From Arthrobacter sp. OY3WO11 (GTDB taxonomy: Bacteria; Actinomycetota; Actinomycetes; Actinomycetales; Micrococcaceae): DNA of 64,000 bases. The notes under the pieces were generated by a model that did no database searches, was not told the origin of the DNA, and was given only the letters and a program-made list of their open reading frames with translations. The stretch is from NCBI RefSeq assembly GCF_001641125.1, contig NZ_LWLP01000001.1, positions 1,482,225 through 1,546,224 on the forward strand, given 5' to 3'. Position numbers and translations under genes: made by a program. Shown here piece after piece: positions 27,099 to 35,275 of the stretch. Each line of letters begins with the position of its first letter. The stretch's first letter is position 1.

Positions 27099-27770
27099 GT
27101 GGAACACAACACGGCAGCCGCCCGGGACGAATCCCGCCAGCCATCAGCACACGACCTTGAAGTACTGAGCCGCCAGCTGGGACGGCCGGTCCGTGACGTG
27201 GTGGAGATTCCTGCACGCTGCATTTGCGGCAATCCGCTGGTGGCCGCCACCGCTCCCCGCCTCAGCAACGGAACTCCGTTCCCCACCACGTTCTACCTGA
27301 CGCATCCGGTCATCACCTCAGCGGTCTCGCGGCTCGAAGCCGCGGGCGTCATGAACGAGATGAATGACCAGCTGGCCGCAGACGACGACTTGTCTGCCGC
27401 CTACCGCTCGGCGCACGACGCCTACCTTGCAGCCCGCACCGCCATCGGCGAACGCTCGGGAATCGGAGCCGTCCCCGAGATCGACGGCATCTCCGCCGGG
27501 GGCATGCCCACCCGCGTCAAATGCCTGCACGTCCTGGTGGGCCATTCGCTGGCCGCAGGCCCGGGGGTCAACCCCCTGGGAGATGAAGGCCTGGACCGGA
27601 TCAAGGAATGGTGGACCGCTGACAGGTGCTACTGCGGGGGAGCCTGGGACACCTCCGGTGAAGCCCCCTCGCGGGACCTCAGCCGCCATGGACCGCAGGG
27701 CCTGCCGGACATCGTCGGCCGGCCCGCGCCCGTCCGGAAATCCACCGCCACTGCGGAGGCCCCGGAATGA
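27099..27770 (+). CDS. DUF501 family protein
   Basis: A 223-residue conserved actinobacterial protein of unknown function. The core runs from LGRPVRDVVEIPARCICGNPLV through TPFPTTFYLTHP to KCLHVLVGHSLAAGPGVNPLGD. Cysteines in RCICG, KCLH and RCYCGG could bind a metal; this is inference. I chose the GTG at 27099; the open frame upstream lies inside ftsB. Its stop overlaps the ppx start (ATGA), so the two are co-translated. Confidence 0.87.
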   Translation: MEHNTAAARDESRQPSAHDLEVLSRQLGRPVRDVVEIPARCICGNPLVAATAPRLSNGTPFPTTFYLTHPVITSAVSRLEAAGVMNEMNDQLAADDDLSAAYRSAHDAYLAARTAIGERSGIGAVPEIDGISAGGMPTRVKCLHVLVGHSLAAGPGVNPLGDEGLDRIKEWWTADRCYCGGAWDTSGEAPSRDLSRHGPQGLPDIVGRPAPVRKSTATAEAPE

Positions 27771-28714
27771 CGCGCGTTGCAGCCATCGACTGCGGCACCA
27801 ACTCCATCCGCCTCCTGATCGCCGACATTGAGCGCAGTAACGGAACCACCCAACTTACCGATGTGGTGCGTGAAATGCGCGTGGTCCGGCTGGGCCAGGG
27901 AGTGGATGCGACAGGGGAACTCGCGCCGGAGGCCCTTGAACGTACCTTCGCCGCCACCGCTGACTATGCCCGGCTGATCCGGGACCATGGGGCAACGAAG
28001 GTCCGCTTCGTGGCAACCTCCGCCAGCCGGGATGCACGGAACCGGCAGGTTTTCGTAGACGGAATCCGGAACCTGCTCGGCGTGGAACCGGAAGTGATCT
28101 CCGGCGACGAGGAAGCAGTTCTGTCCTTCGCCGGGGCCAGCAGCGTCCTCCCCATCCTGGATGGCCAGGAAGTGCTGGTGGTGGACCTGGGCGGCGGCAG
28201 CACCGAATTCGTGCTGGGTACGGCCGCCGGGGTCACAGCAGCAAAGTCCGTGGACATCGGCTGCGTCCGCCTTACCGAACGGCACCTCCGGGACGATCCG
28301 CCCACTGCCCAGCAGGTAGCAGCCGCGGAAGCCGACGTCGACGCAGCCATCACCCGTGCACGCCAGGACGTTCCGCTGGAACGTGCCACCGCCGTCGTCG
28401 GTGTTGCTGGCTCCATCACCACAATTACCGCACATGCGCTCGGGCTGGCCGAGTACTCGCCCGATGCGATCCACGGCGCCGAACTGCCCCTGGACACTGT
28501 TCGTGCCGCCTCGACGGGCCTCTTGGAAATGCCCCGGTCCCGGCGGTCCGCCCTGCCCTACATGCACCCCGGCCGGGTGGACGTCATCGGCGCTGGAGGA
28601 CTCGTGTGGCGGCGCATCCTTGAACAGCTGGGTGAGCTCACCGGCGGCCGCATCACCACCGCCACCGCCAGCGAGCACGACATCCTCGACGGCATCGCCC
28701 TGAGCATCGGCTGA
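27767..28714 (+). CDS. ppx: Ppx/GppA exopolyphosphatase
   Basis: A 315-residue ASKHA-fold phosphatase removing terminal phosphate from polyphosphate or from pppGpp. The N-terminal phosphate loop AIDCGTNSIRLLIAD and second nucleotide/phosphate loop DLGGGSTEFVLG are intact. At this length it lacks the C-terminal HD-like domain of E. coli Ppx, as is usual in actinobacteria. It is coupled to DUF501 by a 4-nt overlap and is followed after 4 nt by the subtilase gene. Confidence 0.92.
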   Translation: MTRVAAIDCGTNSIRLLIADIERSNGTTQLTDVVREMRVVRLGQGVDATGELAPEALERTFAATADYARLIRDHGATKVRFVATSASRDARNRQVFVDGIRNLLGVEPEVISGDEEAVLSFAGASSVLPILDGQEVLVVDLGGGSTEFVLGTAAGVTAAKSVDIGCVRLTERHLRDDPPTAQQVAAAEADVDAAITRARQDVPLERATAVVGVAGSITTITAHALGLAEYSPDAIHGAELPLDTVRAASTGLLEMPRSRRSALPYMHPGRVDVIGAGGLVWRRILEQLGELTGGRITTATASEHDILDGIALSIG

Positions 28715-28718
28715 CCGG

Positions 28719-30116
28719 ATGCACCTCGCCATTTCACGCACGGCCCGCCTGCCGCGCGCCGCAGCCTCAGTACTGCTTGCCCTGGTCCTTGCGGCCTCCT
28801 GCCTGGGCTTCGGCCTCCACTCCGCCCCCGCCGCGCAGGCGGATGAGTGGCGGGACAAGCAGTACTGGCTTGCCGAGTCCGGCATCACCAAGGCCTGGGA
28901 GGTTTCCAAGGGCGCAGGCGTCAAGGTGGCCGTCATCGACAGCGGCGTGGACGCGGAGCACCCGGACCTGTTGGGCGCAGTGGCCGGGGGCTATGACGCG
29001 TCCGGTTCGGGCCGGCCGGACGGACAACAGGGCGTGGGCATCAAGCCGGAACACGGCACCCTCGTGGCCACCATGCTGGCAGGACGCGGCCACCAGCCGG
29101 CCAGCCCCAGTCCCAGCGCCAGCGCCAGTCCGGCACCCGCCCCCTCCGGCGCGGCGCCCGATGGCATCGTGGGTGTTGCCCCGGAAGCCGAGATCCTCTC
29201 CGTTTCCACCTGGCTGGGTTCGGCGAATCCCTCGGGCAAGAGCGACCAGGACCAGATACCCGAGGCCGTCCGCTGGGCAGTGGACAACGGCGCAAAGGTG
29301 ATCAACATTTCCCTGGGCAGCACCACTCCGCAGTGGCCGCAGAGCTGGGACGCAGCGTTCCTGTACGCGGAACAGAAGGACGTGGTCATCGTTGCCGCTG
29401 CCGGAAACCGGGTGGGCGGCAATATCCAGGTAGGCGCTCCGGCCACCATCCCGGGCGTGCTCACCGTTGCCGGGCTGGACCGGAAAGGCGCAGCAAGCGT
29501 TGACGCGTCCTCCCAGGGCATCAGCATCGGTGTGGCCGCTCCGGCAGAGAACCTGCTCGGCGGCCTGCCGGGCGGCGGCTACGCCGAATGGGCCGGAACC
29601 TCCGGCAGCACTCCGATTGTTGCCGGCGTAGCTGCGCTCATCCGCTCCAAGTGGCCGTCCATGAGCGCGGAGCAGGTCATCAACCGCATTGTTTCAACCG
29701 CCAAGGACGCCGGCGCCCCCGGCAAGGACCCGCTGTACGGCTTTGGCGTGCTGAACGCCGAGGCAGCCCTGAAGGACACCGTCCCGGAGGCTGCCGGCAA
29801 CCCGCTGGGCTCCATCGCGGAATGGATCCGGGTCCACCGCCGGGGGAACCTCGCTACTCCCGCCCCGCTCCCCACCACGGACGTCCCCAGCGCCGTCCCC
29901 ACGCTGCCCGAAGCAACGGTGCCGGCAGCGGAGCCGCCGTCCCAGCGTGACAGCGCGATTGGCGCCTCCGTCGTCATCGGTTTTGGTGTGCTGTTCGTCG
30001 CCATTGCCGGGGCGGCAGCGGTCCAGTTGCGCCGGGCGGCCAGGAACCCGGCACTGCCCGGGGAGGACGCGGAGACCGGTGCCACGGAGACGGTGGAAAC
30101 CGGCCCCAAAACCTGA
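28719..30116 (+). CDS. Membrane-anchored S8 serine protease (subtilase, mycosin-like architecture)
   Basis: A 465-residue secreted protease. A signal peptide covers about 1-41 (ending APAAQA). The catalytic triad is Asp74 in AVIDSGVD, His112 in EHGTLVATML and Ser295 in GTSGSTP. A Pro/Ser-rich insertion at about 126-146 interrupts the domain. A C-terminal Pro/Ala-rich linker leads to one membrane helix (about 414-436) and a short cytoplasmic tail. Signal peptide, subtilase domain and C-terminal anchor are the mycosin layout, but no type VII secretion genes are in the window, so I do not call it MycP. It may be co-transcribed with ppx. Confidence 0.87.
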   Translation: MHLAISRTARLPRAAASVLLALVLAASCLGFGLHSAPAAQADEWRDKQYWLAESGITKAWEVSKGAGVKVAVIDSGVDAEHPDLLGAVAGGYDASGSGRPDGQQGVGIKPEHGTLVATMLAGRGHQPASPSPSASASPAPAPSGAAPDGIVGVAPEAEILSVSTWLGSANPSGKSDQDQIPEAVRWAVDNGAKVINISLGSTTPQWPQSWDAAFLYAEQKDVVIVAAAGNRVGGNIQVGAPATIPGVLTVAGLDRKGAASVDASSQGISIGVAAPAENLLGGLPGGGYAEWAGTSGSTPIVAGVAALIRSKWPSMSAEQVINRIVSTAKDAGAPGKDPLYGFGVLNAEAALKDTVPEAAGNPLGSIAEWIRVHRRGNLATPAPLPTTDVPSAVPTLPEATVPAAEPPSQRDSAIGASVVIGFGVLFVAIAGAAAVQLRRAARNPALPGEDAETGATETVETGPKT

Positions 30117-30137
30117 GGTGCAGCCGCCCGAACCAGT

Positions 30138-30155
30138 TAGTGAAGATTTTCACAA
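30138..30155. promoter_or_regulatory. Rex (NADH/NAD+ redox sensor) operator upstream of ndh
   Basis: TAGTGAA-GATT-TTCACAA matches the Rex consensus TTGTGAA-N4-TTCACAA at 13 of 14 fixed positions. It lies over the likely -35 region of ndh, whose -10 is TATCCT (30162-30167). Rex leaves DNA when NADH rises, which would raise NADH dehydrogenase expression. Confidence 0.8.
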
Positions 30156-30175
30156 ACTGTTGTATCCTTAAACCC

Positions 30176-31657
30176 ATGGCAACCACCCCAGAGCTCCAGG
30201 ACCGTCCCAGGGTACTCGTCGTCGGCGGCGGGTACGTCGGCCTGTACGTAGCACTCAAACTGCAGAAGAAGATCGCGAATGCCGGTGGCATCGTCACCCT
30301 CGTGGATCCACTGCCCTACATGACGTACCAGCCCTTCCTCCCCGAGGTAGCAGGCGGCAACATCGAGGCCCGCCACGCCGTGGTATCCCACCGGCAGCAC
30401 CTCAAGCAGACCGAACTGATCCAGGGCCGCGTCACCTCGATCGACCACGCCAACCGCACGGCCGTCGTGGCCCCCGCTGACGGCGGCGCGCACTTCGAGG
30501 TTCCCTACTTCGACGTCGTGATGGCCGCAGGTGCCATCACCCGCACCTTCCCCATCAAGGGACTCGCGGACAAGGGCATCGGCCTGAAGACCATCGAGGA
30601 AGCCGTTGCGCTGCGCAACAAGGTCCTCGAGCGCATCGAGGTCGCCTCCACCATGACCGATGCTCCCGCCCGTGCACGCGCCCTCACCTTCGTGGTGGTG
30701 GGCGGCGGCTTCGCCGGCATCGAGTGCATCACCGAAATGGAAGACCTTGCCCGGGCCGCCGTCCGGAACAACCCGCGCATCAAGCAGGAGGAAGTCCGCT
30801 TCGTCCTGGTCGAGGCCATGGGCCGGATCATGCCGGAAGTTACCGCAAAGCAGGCGGAATGGGTTGTGGAGCACCTCCGCAGCCGCGGCATCGAGGTACT
30901 CCTTAACACGTCCCTGGACAACGCCGAGGGCAGCCTCAAGCTCATCAACCTTCCGGACAAGACCCCCGCGCAGGAGTTCGAAACGGACACCCTCGTGTGG
31001 ACCGCCGGCGTGCAGGCCAACCCCATGGTCCGCTCCACCGATTTCCCGCTGGAGCCGCGCGGCCGCGTCCGCGTCCTGCCGGACCTCCGGGTTGCCGGCG
31101 ACGAAGGCATCGTCGACAACGCCTGGGCAGCCGGCGACGTCGCCGCGGTTCCGGACCTCACCGGCAAGGGCCTCCCGGACGGCACCTGCGTCCCCAACGC
31201 CCAGCACGCGCTGCGCCAGGCCAAGCGGCTGGCCAAGAACCTGTGGGCCTCCCGCTGGGACAAGCCGCTGAAGGACTACAAGCACAAGAACCTGGGTGCT
31301 GTGGCCGGCTTCGGCCAGTGGAAGGGCGTTGCCAACATCAATCTTGTGGGCAGCATCGGCCTCAAGGGCGCACTCGCCTGGCTGGCACACCGCGGTTACC
31401 ACGGCATGGCGATGCCTACCTTCGAGCGCAAGTTCCGCGTCATCTTCAACTGGATCATCAGCTTCTTCACCGGCCGCGACACCACGCAGCTGATGGACCT
31501 GGACAACCCGCGCGGCGCGTTCGTCGCAGCAGCCACCCCGGCCCCCAAGCCGGCTGCCGCTCCGGCGCCGGCCCCGGTGGGCAGCGGGTCCGGTTCCTCA
31601 GCGACCTCCCCGGCCGCTGCTGAGGCCAAGGAAACGGTCTCGGCAAAGGCCAAGTAA
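30176..31657 (+). CDS. ndh: Type II NADH dehydrogenase (NDH-2)
   Basis: A 493-residue single-subunit flavoprotein that passes electrons from NADH to menaquinone without pumping protons. Two dinucleotide folds are visible: VLVVGGGYVGLYVALKL (FAD) and FVVVGGGFAGIECITEME (NADH). The AQHALRQAK segment and a membrane-binding C-terminal region follow. The tail after about residue 445 is a low-complexity Ala/Pro stretch. I chose the ATG at 30176. TATCCT ends 8 nt upstream and no ribosome site is present, so the mRNA is probably leaderless. The Rex site immediately upstream predicts redox control. Confidence 0.94.
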   Translation: MATTPELQDRPRVLVVGGGYVGLYVALKLQKKIANAGGIVTLVDPLPYMTYQPFLPEVAGGNIEARHAVVSHRQHLKQTELIQGRVTSIDHANRTAVVAPADGGAHFEVPYFDVVMAAGAITRTFPIKGLADKGIGLKTIEEAVALRNKVLERIEVASTMTDAPARARALTFVVVGGGFAGIECITEMEDLARAAVRNNPRIKQEEVRFVLVEAMGRIMPEVTAKQAEWVVEHLRSRGIEVLLNTSLDNAEGSLKLINLPDKTPAQEFETDTLVWTAGVQANPMVRSTDFPLEPRGRVRVLPDLRVAGDEGIVDNAWAAGDVAAVPDLTGKGLPDGTCVPNAQHALRQAKRLAKNLWASRWDKPLKDYKHKNLGAVAGFGQWKGVANINLVGSIGLKGALAWLAHRGYHGMAMPTFERKFRVIFNWIISFFTGRDTTQLMDLDNPRGAFVAAATPAPKPAAAPAPAPVGSGSGSSATSPAAAEAKETVSAKAK

Positions 31658-31688
31658 GGGCTGTCCCGCTCCTGCGCTGCATAGTACG

Positions 31689-31724
31689 ACGGCGGCTGTC
31701 CCCTGTGCGGGGCAGCCGCCGTTT
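31689..31724 (+). terminator. Terminator of ndh
   Basis: ACGGCGGCTGTCCCC pairs with GGGGCAGCCGCCGT around a short loop, with one bulged base, followed by TTGCG. It lies 31 nt after the ndh stop. Confidence 0.75.
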
Positions 31725-31828
31725 GCGTCCCCAGGCGTTGGCATCTTCAGCGGGAAGCGTCTCCAGCAGAGTGCGTCCGGCCGCGGGGCTACCCGCCAAG
31801 GCCGATCGACGCCTTCTAGACTGGCACC

Positions 31829-32773
31829 ATGACTGGCGAAAAGAACCTCGAGGCGCTGCTGGCCGCGATGCATCCGGTGCAGCGAGGCGGCGAATACGTC
31901 TATGCCATGTGGCCGGACGGAAGGCCGCTGGTGCAGGGTGTCGAGGCGGCAATCCGCGAAGTCGAAGGGCTGACGGTGGTGCTGCCCCGGGCGGTGGCTG
32001 ACAGGGAAGGCCTGGCCTATGACTTTGTGGGTGCCTGGATCACGTTGGAGGTCCACTCCGCCCTGGAAGCGGTGGGCCTGACGGCCGCCGTCGGCAAGGC
32101 GCTTGCCGAGGCCAGGATCAGCTGCAACGTGCTCGCCGGATTTCACCACGACCATCTGCTGGTTCCGGTCGCTGACGCGCCCCGCGCCCTGGAGGTCCTG
32201 GCCGGGCTGTCCGCAGACAGCAGGCAGGTGCCACGGCCCGCGCTGCTGGTGCGCAGCGAGGCGCCCGAGGACCGTGGGGCCATCCTGGCCCTGGCAGCCG
32301 ACGCTTTCGCGGTCTCCCCGGCCACCGGCCTGAAGGTGGAGGGCGAACCTGTGGAGGTGAGGGTGCTCCGCGGTCTCTTCGAATCCAGGGACTACCTGCC
32401 CGAATTCAGTCTGGTGGCCGTCCTGGACGGCGAAGTGGTGGGCCACGTCATCAGTACCCGCGGCTGGGTGGGCGCCCATGGACTGCTGGGGCTGGGACCC
32501 CTCGGCGTCACGCCCAGGCACCAGCGGCACGGCATAGGGTCGGCGCTCATGAAGGAGACCATCCAGCGGGCAAACGCGGCGGGGGAGAGCGGCATCGCCC
32601 TCCTGGGCAGCCCCGGGTATTACTCGCGCTTTGGTTTTGTGCCTGCCGCCTCGCTGGGGGTACTTCCACCTGACGACGCGTGGGGCGACTACTTCCAACT
32701 GCTGCCCCTGGCCCTCTGGCCCGGCGGTGTCCACGGCACCTTCCGGTATGCCGAACCCTTCGCACTCGCCTGA
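31829..32773 (+). CDS. ACT-domain / GNAT N-acetyltransferase fusion
   Basis: A 314-residue two-domain protein. Residues 1-130 resemble the DUF2241-type ACT domain (ITLEVHSALEAVGLTAAVGKAL, ISCNVLAGFHHDHLLVP), usually encoded as a separate protein. Residues ~140-314 form a GNAT acetyltransferase of the YhbS kind, with the acetyl-CoA loop QRHGIGSALM and GSPGYYSRFGF. The ACT part suggests a small-molecule, possibly amino-acid, sensor that could control acetylation. TAGACT sits 6 nt before the ATG, so the mRNA is likely leaderless. It lies alone between ndh and the tRNA gene. The substrate is unknown. Confidence 0.85.
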   Translation: MTGEKNLEALLAAMHPVQRGGEYVYAMWPDGRPLVQGVEAAIREVEGLTVVLPRAVADREGLAYDFVGAWITLEVHSALEAVGLTAAVGKALAEARISCNVLAGFHHDHLLVPVADAPRALEVLAGLSADSRQVPRPALLVRSEAPEDRGAILALAADAFAVSPATGLKVEGEPVEVRVLRGLFESRDYLPEFSLVAVLDGEVVGHVISTRGWVGAHGLLGLGPLGVTPRHQRHGIGSALMKETIQRANAAGESGIALLGSPGYYSRFGFVPAASLGVLPPDDAWGDYFQLLPLALWPGGVHGTFRYAEPFALA

Positions 32774-32793
32774 CGGGATACCATTGACCGGGC

Positions 32794-32867
32794 GCCCCAG
32801 TAGCCCAATTGGCAGAGGCAGCGGACTTAAAATCCGCGTGTTGTGGGTTCGAGTCCCACCTGGGGTA
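32794..32867 (+). tRNA. tRNA with UAA anticodon (Leu), short variable loop
   Basis: A complete 74-nt cloverleaf can be drawn. The acceptor stem is GCCCCAG/CTGGGGT with a G1-U72 wobble and discriminator A. The D arm is GCC/GGC. The anticodon stem is GCGGA/TCCGC with loop CTTAAAA. The T arm is GTGGG/CCCAC. The anticodon TAA decodes UUA and the anticodon arm is typical of Leu-UAA. However, the variable region is only 5 nt (GTGTT), whereas bacterial tRNA-Leu normally has a long class II arm. CCA is not encoded. Confidence 0.9.
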
Positions 32868-32895
32868 CACAGCGTCCTGCACAAGGCCAGGAACG

Positions 32896-32930
32896 GAAGC
32901 CGTCCGCACAGCGGGCGGCTTCTTTCATTT
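32896..32930 (+). terminator. Terminator of the tRNA gene
   Basis: GAAGCCGTCCG pairs with CGGGCGGCTTC (one G-U pair) around a small loop, followed by TTTCATTT. Confidence 0.75.
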
Positions 32931-32961
32931 AATTCCACATATGCAACTACTGTTATAAGGA

Positions 32962-32977
32962 TGTGACCTCAGTCACT
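32962..32977. promoter_or_regulatory. CRP/GlxR-like site upstream of livK
   Basis: TGTGA-CCTCAG-TCACT matches the TGTGA-N6-TCACA consensus of CRP-family regulators at 9 of 10 fixed positions. It lies 100 nt before the livK ATG. A second such site precedes livH. Confidence 0.6.
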
Positions 32978-32998
32978 TATCTTCGGCTCCGATTTGCA

Positions 32999-33033
32999 TT
33001 AGCTTGAAGCTAAATCAGGAACACCTGATTTTT
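32999..33033 (+). promoter_or_regulatory. Palindrome plus terminator-like hairpin in the livK leader
   Basis: TTAGCTT-G-AAGCTAA (32999-33013) is a perfect 7-bp dyad. It overlaps an 8-bp stem AAATCAGG/CCTGATTT (33012-33031) with loop AACA, followed by further T residues. The pair of mutually exclusive hairpins, 45 nt before the start codon, could be an attenuator or an operator. No leader peptide was recognised. Confidence 0.5.
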
Positions 33034-33076
33034 CGTGTCAAAGGCCGTTCGCACCTTTAGATCGAGGAGCTCGTAA

Positions 33077-34432
33077 ATGACTTTATTCCCCCAGGCGGGA
33101 ACCCGTGTTGCCAAGCTGACAGCGCTTGGCATCGGCGTCGCCTTTATGGCAACGGCTTGCGGCGGTTCGTCCACACCCACGGCAACCGAATCCTCTGCCC
33201 CCGCAGCAGCGGCAGGAATTGCTTGCCCCGCAACTGAGGGCAGTGGAGGCGCTGCCGCCAGCCAGCCTGCGGAGACCCCCTCGGTGCCGCCGTCAACCGG
33301 CTCTACTGAAACCCCGCTGCGGATTGGTTCGCTCCTTCCCACCACCGGTTCGCTGGCGTTCCTCGGCCCGCCCGAAATCGCAGGCGTCAACCTTGGCATC
33401 GACGAAGTCAACAAGGCTGGCGGCGTCCTGGGCAAGCCGGTCGAAGTGATCCACCGCGACTCCGGCGACACCAAGACGGACATCGCCACCCAGTCCACGT
33501 CCGCGTTGCTGGGCCAGGGCGTCAGTGCCATCATCGGTGCAGCGTCCTCAGGTGTATCCAAGACGGTCATCAACCAGATCACCGGCGCCGGCGTCATCCA
33601 GTTCTCGCCCGCCAACACCTCCCCGGACTTCACCACGTGGGATGACAAGGGCCTGTACTGGCGTACGGCACCCTCCGACGTCCTGCAGGGCAAGGTGCTT
33701 GGCAACTACATGGCCACCTGCGGCGCGCAGACCGTGGGCATGATCGTCCTGAATGACGCGTACGGCACCGGCCTGGCATCCAACATCAAGTCGGCCTTTG
33801 AGGCGGCAGGCGGCCAGGTTGTGGCGGAGGAACTCTTCAACGAGGGTGACACCCAGTTCAGCAGCCAGGTGGACAAGATCATTGCGGCCAAGCCGGATGC
33901 CATTGCCCTGATCACCTTTGACCAGGCCAAGAGCATTGTCCCGCTGATGACCGGCAAGGGCGTCAAGGCCACCCAGATGTTCTTGGTGGACGGCAACACC
34001 TCCGACTACAGCAAGGACTTCCAGCCGGGCACCCTGAAGGGCGCACGAGGCACCATCCCGGGCACGTTTGCCCAGGAGGACTTCAAGAAGAAGCTGCTGG
34101 CCATCGACCCGGCCCTCAAGGACTACAGCTACGCCGGCGAGTCCTACGACGCCGTGAACCTCATCGCGCTGGCCGCAGAGGCGGCACAGAGCACCAAGGG
34201 CGTGGACATTGCGGCCAAGCTCAAGGAAGTCTCTGAGGGCGGCGAGAAGTGCACGTCCTACGGTGCCTGCGTCACGTTGATCAGGGAAGGCAAGGATGCG
34301 GACTACGACGGCCAGTCCGGCCCCGTGACCTTCTCCGAAGCCGGTGACCCGACCGAGGCCTACATCGGCATCTACGAGTACCAGGATGACAACAAGTACA
34401 CCGCAGTGAAGGAAGAGTTCGGCAAGCTGTAA
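33077..34432 (+). CDS. livK: Branched-chain amino acid ABC transporter substrate-binding lipoprotein
   Basis: A 451-residue type I periplasmic-binding-fold lipoprotein of the Leu/Ile/Val-binding family. The signal peptide ends in FMATAC (lipid Cys28), followed by a Ser/Thr/Pro-rich linker to about residue 75. The ligand domain begins with LRIGSLLPTTGSLAFLGPPEIAGVNLGIDEVN. GAASSGVSKTVINQI and YAGESYDAVNLIALA are family hallmarks. GAGGAG lies 9 nt before the ATG. It is convergent with livHMGF, with a perfect bidirectional terminator between, so the binding protein is expressed separately. The ligand could be another amino acid or amide such as urea. Confidence 0.9.
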   Translation: MTLFPQAGTRVAKLTALGIGVAFMATACGGSSTPTATESSAPAAAAGIACPATEGSGGAAASQPAETPSVPPSTGSTETPLRIGSLLPTTGSLAFLGPPEIAGVNLGIDEVNKAGGVLGKPVEVIHRDSGDTKTDIATQSTSALLGQGVSAIIGAASSGVSKTVINQITGAGVIQFSPANTSPDFTTWDDKGLYWRTAPSDVLQGKVLGNYMATCGAQTVGMIVLNDAYGTGLASNIKSAFEAAGGQVVAEELFNEGDTQFSSQVDKIIAAKPDAIALITFDQAKSIVPLMTGKGVKATQMFLVDGNTSDYSKDFQPGTLKGARGTIPGTFAQEDFKKKLLAIDPALKDYSYAGESYDAVNLIALAAEAAQSTKGVDIAAKLKEVSEGGEKCTSYGACVTLIREGKDADYDGQSGPVTFSEAGDPTEAYIGIYEYQDDNKYTAVKEEFGKL

Positions 34433-34444
34433 GCGCCGTACCTG

Positions 34445-34492
34445 AAACACAATGAAGCCCCCGTCCAGCCGGACGGGGGCTTCATTGTGTTT
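34445..34492. terminator. Perfect 22-bp bidirectional terminator
   Basis: AAACACAATGAAGCC plus CCCGTCC (34445-34466) is exactly complementary to 34471-34492, with a 4-nt AGCC loop. Its AAA/TTT ends give T-tracts in both directions. It separates livK (+) from livF (-). Confidence 0.92.
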
Positions 34493-34501
34493 GCCTTGGC
34501 C

Positions 34502-35275
34502 TTACTCGACGGTGTCCGCCAGGGTACCCAGGTAAAGCTGGATGACCTTGGGGTCCTTCATCAGCTCACGGCCCGTGCCGGTGTACGCGTCCCGGCCCTG
34601 GTCCAGGACGTAGGCGCGGTCACAGATCTGCAGGCAGCGCCGGGCGTTCTGCTCAACCATGATCACGGAGACGCCTGCCCGGTTGATCTCGTGGACGCGC
34701 AGGAAGGTCTCATCCTGTTTGACGGGGGAGAGGCCTGCGGACGGCTCGTCGAGGAGCAGCACGGCTGGATCCATCATCAGCGCCCTGCCCATGGCCACCA
34801 TCTGGCGTTCGCCGCCTGAGAGCGAGCCGGCGCGCTGCGCGCGCCGCTTGCCCAGTTCCGGGAACAGTCCGGCCACGAAGTCGAACCGTTCGGCGAAATC
34901 CTTGGGCCTCTGGAACATGCCCATCTGCAGGTTTTCCTCGATGGTCAGCGTGGCGAACACATTGTTCGTTTGCGGGACGAAACCCACTCCCCGGGACACC
35001 AGCTTGTTCGCTTTCAGTCCGGTGATGTCCTGGCCGCGGACCACCACCGTCCCGGAGTGCACTTTGACCAAACCGAACATGGCCTTCAGGAGGGTCGACT
35101 TACCGGCACCATTGGGGCCGATGATGCCGATCAGCTCGCCCTTGCGGGCTTCGATGCTGCAGCCGTTGAGGATGTTCACTCCCGGCAGGTAGCCCGCCAC
35201 GAGGTCGGTGACCTTGACCACCGAGTCACCGTCGGTGACTGGCTGTGCGGCCGGCGCCGCGCTGGTGCTGCTCAT
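34502..35275 (-). CDS. livF: Branched-chain amino acid ABC transporter ATPase LivF
   Basis: A 257-residue ATPase with Walker A GPNGAGKST, signature LSGGERQMVAMGRAL and Walker B VLLLDEPSAGLS; GFVPQTNNVF is the Q-loop region typical of LivF. It is the last gene of livHMGF, overlapping the livG stop by 4 nt. With LivG it powers the LivH/LivM channel. Confidence 0.93.
   Translation of the reverse strand: MSSTSAAPAAQPVTDGDSVVKVTDLVAGYLPGVNILNGCSIEARKGELIGIIGPNGAGKSTLLKAMFGLVKVHSGTVVVRGQDITGLKANKLVSRGVGFVPQTNNVFATLTIEENLQMGMFQRPKDFAERFDFVAGLFPELGKRRAQRAGSLSGGERQMVAMGRALMMDPAVLLLDEPSAGLSPVKQDETFLRVHEINRAGVSVIMVEQNARRCLQICDRAYVLDQGRDAYTGTGRELMKDPKVIQLYLGTLADTVE

Noticed and set aside
28719..30116. 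Annotation as mycosin MycP of a type VII secretion system
   Set aside because: No ecc, esx or related gene in the window; only the domain layout matches.
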